IMG/VR virus record: IMGVR_UViG_3300044614_000246
Coordinates: 1-32,013 of that record
Source of the DNA: a virus
Direction: 5' to 3' (one strand)
Length of the DNA stretch: 32,013 nt
The translations under genes were made by a program, and so were the position numbers. Below are positions 12,886 through 19,100 of the stretch, piece after piece; positions within the stretch are counted from its first letter, which is position 1; every line of letters starts with the position of its first letter. A model generated the notes under the pieces. The model did not search any database, was not told where the DNA came from, and saw only the letters and a list, made by a program, of their open reading frames with translations.

Positions 12886-13211
12886 TGGAATATTTAGAAA
12901 AAGCAATATTAGAAAAATACAAAGAGCATTGGTACACGTTGCGAGATGCTGGGTTTATTAAAAACTTGAATAGAGAAAGCGTTGAGGAAATTGAAAGCGC
13001 ATATAAAAAACTTATTGACCAAAACTTCTTTGTAAACAAATGGTGTATGTCTTGCGTTGCCGAGATGATGCGTATATTATACGTTGCTACCAAGTTCGAC
13101 GAACAAGAAGTTGTACAAGATATTGTACAAGATGTTGTACAAGAAGAAGTACTAATTGAAGAAGAACCTAAACCACAACCTAAAAAGCGTGGTCGTAAAA
13201 AGAAAAGCTAA
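12885..13211 (+). CDS. Hypothetical protein with basic tail and VQD repeats, 108 residues
   Basis: I take the start at ATG 12885 (MEYLEKAILEKYKEHW), which lies in a TAATG overlap; an in-frame ATG at 12876 would overlap the preceding gene further. The N-terminal 70 residues are helical with a C-M-S-C motif. A repeat V-V-Q-D-I-V-Q-D-V-V-Q follows, and the protein ends in the basic tail KPQPKKRGRKKKS, like an AT-hook or general nucleic-acid-binding tail. The repeat DNA contains three TTGTACAA palindromes at 12-base spacing. DNA binding is likely; the role is unknown. Confidence 0.6.
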   Translation: MEYLEKAILEKYKEHWYTLRDAGFIKNLNRESVEEIESAYKKLIDQNFFVNKWCMSCVAEMMRILYVATKFDEQEVVQDIVQDVVQEEVLIEEEPKPQPKKRGRKKKS

Positions 13212-13636
13212 TGCCTGTATTTAAATGTTCAAATGGCAAATACCGAGTAGGTAATTCGGATTGCATATACGATACTAAAGAGAAAGCCGAAGAAGTTTGG
13301 AAAGCATTACTTGCGCAAGGTATCTATGCCGAAGAAACTTACGACGATTATCCACAAGCAGCTACCGAGAATGCTAAACGAGCAATCAAGTACGCAGAAG
13401 AAAATGGTTGGGGTTCTTGTGGAACGCAAGTAGGCAAGGTTCGTGCTAATCAATTAGCAAATCGTGAGCCAATTAGTAGAGATACTATTGCAAGAATGAG
13501 TGCATTCCGTAGACACCAACAGAGTAAAGATACTCCATACGGAGAAGGTTGTGGCAAATTGATGTGGGATGCTTGGGGTGGAGATGAAGGAATTGATTGG
13601 GCAGAACGTAAACTACAACAAATAGATGCCGAATAA
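13211..13636 (+). CDS. Conserved phage protein, 141 residues, unknown function
   Basis: The protein begins with MPVFKCSNGKYRVGNSDCIY and contains a long conserved module: YPQAATENAKRAIKYAEENG, then CGTQVGKVRANQLANREPIS, RDTIARMSAFRRHQQSKDTP, and GCGKLMWDAWGGDEGIDWA. I recall this module in many phages, where it can be fused to protease or portal proteins; its biochemical role is not known to me. Conserved Trp, Gly and Cys residues suggest a compact fold. TAATG overlaps couple it to genes on both sides. It may be structural or head-related. Confidence 0.65.
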   Translation: MPVFKCSNGKYRVGNSDCIYDTKEKAEEVWKALLAQGIYAEETYDDYPQAATENAKRAIKYAEENGWGSCGTQVGKVRANQLANREPISRDTIARMSAFRRHQQSKDTPYGEGCGKLMWDAWGGDEGIDWAERKLQQIDAE

Positions 13637-13785
13637 TGCGACCAATGAATGTTAGCGCACTTCAAGAAATCCAAGCACTAATAGAAATTCTACGAGAATT
13701 AGAAGATATTGATACGATTGGGAACGGAATAGGTATTAAGATTAAGATATTAAATAGAATAGATAGTTTACTTGATACACTATAA
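13636..13785 (+). CDS. Small hypothetical protein, 49 residues
   Basis: A short frame fits exactly between two TAATG overlaps. The product is a helical, leucine/isoleucine-rich peptide (SALQEIQALIEILRELEDI, then KILNRIDSLLDTL), likely an oligomerising coiled coil. It precedes the ParB-like gene. No function can be assigned. Confidence 0.55.
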   Translation: MRPMNVSALQEIQALIEILRELEDIDTIGNGIGIKIKILNRIDSLLDTL

Positions 13786-14279
13786 TGGATATTAAATCAA
13801 TCAAACCGAACCCAAACAATCCAAGAGTTATAAGAGATGCTAAATTCAAGCAACTCGTAAGGTCTATCCAAGAGTTTCCCGAAATGCTTGAGTTAAGACC
13901 TATCGTAGTTAATGAAGATATGATTACGCTTGGTGGCAATATGCGACTTCGTGCTTGTATAGAAGCAGGATTGACCGACGTTCCTGTTGTAATTGCAAAA
14001 GGATTAAGCGAAGAACAACAACAAGAGTTTATCATTAAGGATAACGTAGGATTTGGCGAATGGGATTGGGACGATTTAGCGAATAATTGGGACGAAGCAA
14101 ACCTAAAACAATGGGGACTTGATTTCCCGATGTTTGACGAAGCCAAAATAGAAGATGAACAAGATACCCAACCTTTCATTAAAGTTTCAATAGAAGCCAC
14201 CAATGACACCTTCATCGAGATGAATGAGAAGTTGCAGAACCTTTGCGATGAGTACAACGTAATTATGAAGGTAAAATGA
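13785..14279 (+). CDS. ParB/sulfiredoxin-like domain protein
   Basis: The 164-residue product has an N-terminal ParB/Srx fold: IKPNPNNPRVI (5-15), FKQLVRSIQEFP, RPIVVNEDMITLGGNMRLRA and CIEAGLTDVPVVIAKGLSEE. In phages this domain usually accompanies DNA methyltransferases or packaging genes and may have nuclease or NTPase activity. Here it stands alone, without a methyltransferase domain. The C-terminal half (EFIIKDNVGFGEWDWDDLAN and onward) is acidic and aromatic, as in the methyltransferase-associated form. It lies just ahead of the HNH and terminase genes and could act in DNA binding for packaging. Confidence 0.8.
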   Translation: MDIKSIKPNPNNPRVIRDAKFKQLVRSIQEFPEMLELRPIVVNEDMITLGGNMRLRACIEAGLTDVPVVIAKGLSEEQQQEFIIKDNVGFGEWDWDDLANNWDEANLKQWGLDFPMFDEAKIEDEQDTQPFIKVSIEATNDTFIEMNEKLQNLCDEYNVIMKVK

Positions 14280-14545
14280 AGAAGCATACTAAACTTTACC
14301 TTAAATTCTTTGGGTTTGACGAAAGCGACTTTATACCTTGCGAGATTTGTGGAGGTTTAGCTGTTGATATTCATCATATCGAAGCGAGAGGAATGGGTGG
14401 AACTAAACAAGCCGATACGATTGATAACTTGATGGCTTTATGTAGGGAACATCATATGGAGTTTGGCGATAAGAAGCAACATAAAGAATACTTAAACAAC
14501 ACACACGAATTTTATATTGAATTAAGAAAAGCTGGTAAATTATAA
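14276..14545 (+). CDS. HNH endonuclease, terminase-linked
   Basis: The 89-residue protein is a compact HNH nuclease: a CEIC zinc knuckle at about residues 22-25, VDIHHIEARGMGG (29-41) with the catalytic histidine pair, and NLMALCREHHMEF near the end. HNH proteins encoded beside terminase genes, as in HK97-like and other cos phages, cooperate with terminase for specific cutting and packaging. The gene overlaps the ParB-like gene by four bases and is coupled to the next gene by TAATG. A free-standing homing endonuclease is the alternative, but the operon setting favours packaging. Confidence 0.85.
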   Translation: MKKHTKLYLKFFGFDESDFIPCEICGGLAVDIHHIEARGMGGTKQADTIDNLMALCREHHMEFGDKKQHKEYLNNTHEFYIELRKAGKL

Positions 14546-14667
14546 TGGCAAAGAAAGCAGTAGCATCGAATAAGCAAGTATCGTTTGGTAAACGCAAAAT
14601 GGGTAAAGCCAAGAAGCATAAGAACAAGCGTGACGATGCAAAGAAGTATAGAGGTCAAGGAAGGTAA
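14545..14667 (+). CDS. Very basic small protein, 40 residues
   Basis: The frame starts in a TAATG overlap with the HNH gene. The product is extremely rich in lysine and arginine (MAKKAVASNKQVSFGKRKMG, then KAKKHKNKRDDAKKYRGQGR), with no hydrophobic core, so it is probably a disordered nucleic-acid-binding peptide. Sitting between HNH and terminase, it may condense DNA or help terminase assembly. No family name is known to me. Confidence 0.6.
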   Translation: MAKKAVASNKQVSFGKRKMGKAKKHKNKRDDAKKYRGQGR

Positions 14668-14691
14668 TAACAAAGAGAAAACAAAGAGGAT

Positions 14692-15066
14692 ATGGCTAAT
14701 AATCAAAACTTGAAGCCAATACAACCAGGCGAAACAAGAAACCCAAATGGAAGACCGAGAAAGTATGTATCGGAACTTCGTGCGCAAGGATATAAACTTG
14801 CAGAAGTAAACGATGCAATTCAAGTATTAATGTCAATGACAATAGATGAACTTAAAGAAGTTTACACGAACCCGAAAGCGACAGTACTTGAGAAAACTAT
14901 CGCAAGTGCAATCCGAAAATCAATCGAGAAAGGCAGCTTATATTCTATTGAAACTTTACTTACACGAGTATATGGCAAACCTAAAGAACAAGTTGATTTG
15001 AACGCTTCGGGTGGCATGGAGATAAAGGTAGTTTATAGCGATGGAAGTAACGATAGAACTGAATAA
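14692..15066 (+). CDS. Putative terminase small subunit
   Basis: The 124-residue protein starts with IQPGETRNPNGRP, a sequence common in DUF5681-type and small terminase proteins, and continues with a helical body (VNDAIQVLMSMTIDELKEVY, ATVLEKTIASAIRKSIEKGS) and a VYGKPKEQVD segment. Small terminases bind the packaging site and regulate the large subunit. The gene overlaps the large terminase start by 26 bases, which is the strongest support. There is no clear helix-turn-helix by eye. Confidence 0.75.
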   Translation: MANNQNLKPIQPGETRNPNGRPRKYVSELRAQGYKLAEVNDAIQVLMSMTIDELKEVYTNPKATVLEKTIASAIRKSIEKGSLYSIETLLTRVYGKPKEQVDLNASGGMEIKVVYSDGSNDRTE

Positions 15067-16204
15067 ACCACACGATGGACAACGTGCAGTATTGGAAAGC
15101 GATGCGAGGTTTAAAGTTCTTATGTGTGGAAGGCGTTGGGGTAAATCCCTTATTAGTAAGAATATTTCAATAACTGAAGCGCTAAATGGCAGAATTACAG
15201 GATATGTTACACCTACTTATGCGTTGGCTAAAGTATTCTTTGACGATATTGCGAAGATAATACCAAGCGAAATAGCTACACCAAACAAATCGGACTTGAC
15301 TTTCAAGTTTGTTACAGGTGGCGAGATACGTTTCTTTACAGGCGAACGTTTGGATAACTTTCGTGGTTTACGTTTGCATAATGTTATTATTGACGAAGCA
15401 GCGTATATACCACATTTGAAAGATGCTTGGAATAACGCAATAAGACCGACGCTAACGGACTTTCAAGGTAAGGCCATCTTTATATCTACTCCAAGAGGAA
15501 AGGATTTCTTCTATGGCTTGTATTTGCGTAACGAAGGCGATTGGCAATCATTTAAATATACAACCTATGACAACCCACATATTAAAACTCAAGAGATTGA
15601 TGAAGCTAAATCTTCGCTACCTAAAGCAGCGTTTGAGCAAGAGTACATGGCGAACCCTGCAGAGAATGCAGCTAATCCGTTTGGTATTGATTTTATTCGT
15701 CAAAACATTTCGTCGTTATCCAATGGCAACGCTACTTGTTATGGTATTGACCTTGCTAAATCTTACGATTATACTGTTATACTTGGGTTTGACAACGATG
15801 GCAACGTTTGTCACTTGGATAGGTTTCAGTCTGATTGGTCTACTACGAAAGCCAAAATACGTCAATTAGATAACGTACCTAAATTGATTGACGCAACAGG
15901 AGTAGGCGACCCGATAGTTGAGGAATTGCAAAGAGAAGACCATTTGATTGAAGGGTTTAAATTTACAAGTACAAGTAAGCAACAACTCATGGAAGGTTTG
16001 GTTACTTCAATTCAACAAGGCGCTATCAAATATCCCGATGGTATTATCGTAGATGAACTATCAATATTTGAATATCTATATACAGCAAACGGAGTTAAGT
16101 ATTCGGCACCTAACGGAATGCACGACGATTGCGTTTGTGCTTTAGCGTTAGCAAACAAGATATTTATCAAGTCCCAATCGTTCGGTAAATACGCATTGAT
16201 TTAG
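15041..16204 (+). CDS. terL: Terminase large subunit
   Basis: The 387-residue protein has all expected motor and nuclease motifs: Walker A GRRWGKS (30-36), Walker B VIIDE (115-119), coupling motif STPRG (149-153), and RNase H-like nuclease aspartates at GIDLAKSYD (D237), LIDATGVGD (D284) and MHDDC (D362, D363). It powers DNA translocation through the portal and cuts genome ends. It is somewhat shorter than many TerL proteins but complete. The final codons run into the promoter box of the next unit. Confidence 0.95.
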   Translation: MEVTIELNKPHDGQRAVLESDARFKVLMCGRRWGKSLISKNISITEALNGRITGYVTPTYALAKVFFDDIAKIIPSEIATPNKSDLTFKFVTGGEIRFFTGERLDNFRGLRLHNVIIDEAAYIPHLKDAWNNAIRPTLTDFQGKAIFISTPRGKDFFYGLYLRNEGDWQSFKYTTYDNPHIKTQEIDEAKSSLPKAAFEQEYMANPAENAANPFGIDFIRQNISSLSNGNATCYGIDLAKSYDYTVILGFDNDGNVCHLDRFQSDWSTTKAKIRQLDNVPKLIDATGVGDPIVEELQREDHLIEGFKFTSTSKQQLMEGLVTSIQQGAIKYPDGIIVDELSIFEYLYTANGVKYSAPNGMHDDCVCALALANKIFIKSQSFGKYALI

Positions 16205-16212
16205 TATCTTTG
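16205..16212 (+). promoter_or_regulatory. Bacteroidetes-type promoter box (TATCTTTG, followed by C)
   Basis: A canonical TAnnTTTGC box lies directly after the terminase stop and only four bases before ATG 16217, so its transcript would be leaderless or nearly so. A TTCGG at 16181-16185 is a weak -33 candidate at about 20-base spacing. Confidence 0.6.
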
Positions 16213-16216
16213 CGCT

Positions 16217-16411
16217 ATGAAAGATTTAGCGTTTAAGTTTTTTGACGAAATGAAAGTTGGGCAAGTAGTAGCGATTAAAGAAATTGCAAAGAAAGACCCA
16301 GAGGTATTTAAGCAATACCTACGAGATTATATTGACGAAGGTGGCCATATAACAATATCAAGCGATTGGAAAAAGTTTCGTAAGGATAGCGACCCAAAAG
16401 ATTTTGTATAG
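16217..16411 (+). CDS. Small hypothetical protein in its own transcription unit (moron-like)
   Basis: The 64-residue product (MKDLAFKFFDEMKVGQVVAI ... YLRDYIDEGGHITISSDWKK) looks like a small winged-helix or similar alpha/beta fold, with a helix and a beta hairpin at the end. The gene has its own promoter box and a perfect hairpin terminator, and sits between terminase and tail genes. That is the arrangement of a moron, an extra gene inserted in a structural operon and often active against other phages or the host. No family is known. Confidence 0.7.
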   Translation: MKDLAFKFFDEMKVGQVVAIKEIAKKDPEVFKQYLRDYIDEGGHITISSDWKKFRKDSDPKDFV

Positions 16412-16436
16412 GAACATAAGGTATGTTCCTTTTTTT
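16411..16436 (+). terminator. Perfect hairpin terminator
   Basis: Arms GGAACATA (16411-16418) and TATGTTCC (16422-16429) pair perfectly around a three-base loop, followed by seven T residues. It closes the 16217 unit and is unrelated to the GGGTGG family. The TATATTTA motif follows at once. Confidence 0.85.
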
Positions 16437-16443
16437 GTACTCT

Positions 16444-16451
16444 TATATTTA
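16444..16451 (+). promoter_or_regulatory. TATATTTA motif, five bases before ATG 16457
   Basis: It follows a terminator directly and precedes the tail chaperone start by exactly five bases. Because a new promoter is needed here after the terminator, this copy is the best evidence that the motif is a promoter. Confidence 0.55.
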
Positions 16452-16456
16452 TAAAT

Positions 16457-17125
16457 ATGAAGCATTGGAATAACTTAACCATTGAAGATTATCAGCATAT
16501 CTACGGAATTATCGTAGATGAAACATTGAATGACTTTGACAAGGAAGTTAAACTCGTTGCTTTGGTTAATGAATTGACCGAAGAAGAAGTAGATAACCTA
16601 CCTATTGACAAGTTCAAATCAATGAAAGATACTCTTGCGTTCTTACACGATGGAAAGATTGAAGGAAAGTTAAAAGGTATTATCAAAGCGAATGGTAATA
16701 AATACCAAATCTCTTTAGATGCTTTTAAGATTACTTACGGACAATACGTTGATTTAACTTCTTTTATGAGCGCTGATGGTGGATTAGTTGGAAACCTACA
16801 TTTAATTATGGCATCTTTAGCTATGCCAGTTAAACGTAATTGGTTAGGTATTCCTTACGTTGATGGTTACGGAGCAAAGGCACATGCCGAAGTTGCAGAA
16901 GATATGCTAAAAGCAAACTTTGCAGATTGCCATAATACCTGTATTTTTTTTTGCAAACTTATAAACGACTTAACAAAAGTTACAGTTCGTTATTCGGTCA
17001 AAGAGATACTGAAGAACAAGAAAGCAACGAAGGAGAAATTGCGAGAGATACTGAAACCTTTGAAGCAAGATGGGGGTGGGTCTACAATGCTGAACTTATT
17101 AAAGGATTTGAAGGAATTGAATTAG
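16457..17125 (+). CDS. Tail assembly chaperone, short form (gpG-like)
   Basis: The 222-residue protein starts with LTIEDYQHIYGII and a helical region (EEEVDNLPIDKFKSMKDTLA), a pattern I associate with tail assembly chaperones of Bacteroidetes phages. These bind the tape measure and guide tail-tube growth. The gene carries nine T residues at 16944-16952, where slippage by one base back would switch into an overlapping frame reaching 17241. Without slippage translation continues to 17125 with a further charged helical tail (KEILKNKKATKEKLREI). The gene opens the tail operon after a terminator and a TATATTTA motif. Confidence 0.65.
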   Translation: MKHWNNLTIEDYQHIYGIIVDETLNDFDKEVKLVALVNELTEEEVDNLPIDKFKSMKDTLAFLHDGKIEGKLKGIIKANGNKYQISLDAFKITYGQYVDLTSFMSADGGLVGNLHLIMASLAMPVKRNWLGIPYVDGYGAKAHAEVAEDMLKANFADCHNTCIFFCKLINDLTKVTVRYSVKEILKNKKATKEKLREILKPLKQDGGGSTMLNLLKDLKELN

Positions 17126-17241
17126 ATAAAGTTTGGGAATTGCCGATAATACAAGCGCTAAACGGATTGGCTTATTTAAAAGACAAGAGCAAAAACGAAA
17201 GAGAACAAATAGAACGAATGAATAAAAAGAATGGCAGATAA
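16936..17241 (+). CDS. Tail assembly chaperone extension (gpT-like), reached by -1 frameshift
   Basis: This frame is open from 16936 to 17241 but has no ATG near its start; the first alternative start is TTG at 16951. A -1 slip on the T run (zero-frame codons ATT TTT TTT TGC) would fuse 165 residues of the upstream gene to 96 residues from this frame, giving about 261 residues. The extension contains RWGWVYNAELIKGFEGIELD and KVWELPIIQALNGLAYLKDK, a conserved-looking domain like the T part of lambda gpGT. Its end overlaps the next gene by 11 bases. A homopolymer sequencing error is the alternative. Confidence 0.65.
   Translation, partial: YLYFFLQTYKRLNKSYSSLFGQRDTEEQESNEGEIARDTETFEARWGWVYNAELIKGFEGIELDKVWELPIIQALNGLAYLKDKSKNEREQIERMNKKNGR
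16943..16952 (+). other. Candidate programmed -1 frameshift or transcript slippage site (A then nine T)
   Basis: The run lies in zero frame as ATT-TTT-TTT-TGC and is the only place where the chaperone frame can join the open overlapping frame. The 16953-17125 region then codes in two frames. Either ribosomal slippage or RNA polymerase slippage on U9 could make the fusion. Confidence 0.6.
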
Positions 17242-17857
17242 ATTTGCATTTGTTGATAGTTTAGGTCAAAGCAGAAGTGTTTTAGATACCAATATTAAGT
17301 TTAGCAATATTGAGGAAGTCCTTATTGTATTTGCTAATCGTATTGCATTACAAGCCGAGAAGAATTTACGTTCTAATAAACTTGGTAGAGATAGCAATGC
17401 AAGTGGTTCTTTATCCGAAAGCATACGAGTAACTCCTGTTAGTTTTATGGGTGGAGAATATTCTATTGAGATTAATATGAATAAGTATTGGCGATGGGTA
17501 GAAAATGGTAGAGGGCCAGGGAAAAAGCCACCAGTAAGAGATATTATAGAATGGATTAAAAATAAGCAGTTACGTCTTGACGATAAAGGAACAACAGCAA
17601 GAGGATATAAGCGAGAAGGAACTTTGATTTCTGCAAGTAAAAAGAAAGTAAAATTAGGCAATAAAAAGGTTTCTATATTAGAAGCAACTGCCTACAAGAT
17701 AGCATCTAAAATTGGTAAGTATGGTACACAGGCGACTAACTTCTTATCTGATGCAGTAGAAGATTATAATGACGAATTAGTAAAAGAAATGGCAAAAGCG
17801 TTAAAGCGTGACGTCGTAACAATAATAAATACTTCACAAAGAATAGAAGCATCATAA
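17231..17857 (+). CDS. Putative HK97 gp10-like neck / tail completion protein
   Basis: The 208-residue product has a helical N-terminus (FANRIALQAEKNLRSNKL), a beta region (GGEYSIEINMNKYWRWVENG) with the R-G-P-G-K-K-P-P loop, and C-terminal helices. The W-V-E-N-G-R-G-P-G-x-x-P-P segment is common in HK97 gp10-type proteins, which complete tails or link tail to head. It begins in the last bases of the chaperone extension. The exact position in the virion is inferred. Confidence 0.6.
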   Translation: MADKFAFVDSLGQSRSVLDTNIKFSNIEEVLIVFANRIALQAEKNLRSNKLGRDSNASGSLSESIRVTPVSFMGGEYSIEINMNKYWRWVENGRGPGKKPPVRDIIEWIKNKQLRLDDKGTTARGYKREGTLISASKKKVKLGNKKVSILEATAYKIASKIGKYGTQATNFLSDAVEDYNDELVKEMAKALKRDVVTIINTSQRIEAS

Positions 17858-17858
17858 A

Positions 17859-19100
17859 ATGGCAATAACCTATATACAAACACCGAAAACTTGGACACCT
17901 GTAAGCAACGACATGATTTACTATGTGCAAACCAATAGCGCAATTAGTAATTTATTCCTTGAGGTATACGTTCAAAGTTCATTAGTAGCACGAGTAAAGC
18001 TGGTAGTAAATAACGATGGCTTTGCGTATTGCGATATTAAGCAATTCTTACAATCGTTTATAAAGAACGACCAAATACATTTTGACGATATATTGTGGAA
18101 AGCATTAAACGATTTAAGTTATTTCGTTAATTATAGCGTTGTTTGTGTTGAAACGATTGGTGGTACCGAATACGCAGACGATACGAGATACGCTTTCAAT
18201 GGCCAACTTCCTTTTGTTGATTTCGTTGAATACGACGAACAATATAATACTTCGTTAAATCCTCTTGGTAAATTCTTAACCAATTCTCCAAGAACTTTAA
18301 AGACCGACTTTATTCGAACCAACTTTTTAAGTTATATTGACGGAAGTCCAACTGCGGTTAAGATACGTTTAAGAACTTACGAAAGTAACGCAACTACGCC
18401 AACTCAAGTTTACGAAATAGATATTGACGATTTATCGGCACTTGCTGGTATTATCGCACTTAATAAACAAAGTATCGGTGGTGAAGATTTGTTATGGGAA
18501 AACGTATCGGAATTATGGGAAGATTTATCGCCACAAACTTGGGACGAAATGGGTGGATATATTATAAATCCAAACGTAACCCAATACGATATATGTCTAA
18601 TTGATACCGAAGGAGATGAAGTAACCGAAAGATTTACTTATCAACTAACGGATTATTGTTCAAAATACGGAAAAACAAATTTGTATTGGCAAAACTCTTT
18701 GGGTGGTTTTGATAGTTATACCTTTAACTTGGTTAAGAAGACAAGATATAACATTGATAGAAAATCTATCCAATCAAATCCTTACAACTTTACAAATACA
18801 GGTTATTCGCAACATACAGGTAACGTATTTAATCTATCTAACCAAAATTATTTTAGCAACTATACAGAAGGTGTAGTTTTAAATTCGGATTTACTTACAA
18901 CCGAAGAACATGCTTGGTTATGGGAATTGATTAAAGCGCACTCAATCTACGTTGAGCAAGTTATTAACGGAACTACTTATTACGTTCCTGCAACGATTAA
19001 AGCAACAACCTACGAACCAAAAATTACGAAGGTCGATGGCTTACAAAATATAACCATTGAATTGGAATATGGTTACGACAATATCAAAATAACTAAATAA
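17859..19100 (+). CDS. Phage tail structural protein, 413 residues
   Basis: The product is beta-rich throughout and contains LYWQNSLGGFDSYTFNLVKK, a segment typical of tail proteins of Bacteroidetes phages encoded before the baseplate hub. No signal peptide or membrane segment. It is coupled to the next gene by TAATG. It likely forms part of the distal tail or baseplate wedge; the sequence does not identify a more precise role. Confidence 0.65.
   Translation: MAITYIQTPKTWTPVSNDMIYYVQTNSAISNLFLEVYVQSSLVARVKLVVNNDGFAYCDIKQFLQSFIKNDQIHFDDILWKALNDLSYFVNYSVVCVETIGGTEYADDTRYAFNGQLPFVDFVEYDEQYNTSLNPLGKFLTNSPRTLKTDFIRTNFLSYIDGSPTAVKIRLRTYESNATTPTQVYEIDIDDLSALAGIIALNKQSIGGEDLLWENVSELWEDLSPQTWDEMGGYIINPNVTQYDICLIDTEGDEVTERFTYQLTDYCSKYGKTNLYWQNSLGGFDSYTFNLVKKTRYNIDRKSIQSNPYNFTNTGYSQHTGNVFNLSNQNYFSNYTEGVVLNSDLLTTEEHAWLWELIKAHSIYVEQVINGTTYYVPATIKATTYEPKITKVDGLQNITIELEYGYDNIKITK

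Noticed and set aside
13742-14287. Minus-strand open frame of 181 codons opposite the ParB-like gene
   Set aside because: Low-complexity serine/leucine product; the plus strand encodes a recognisable ParB domain.
15513-15869. Plus-strand open frame of 118 codons overlapping terminase
   Set aside because: It lies wholly inside the well-supported large terminase nuclease region and has no domain.
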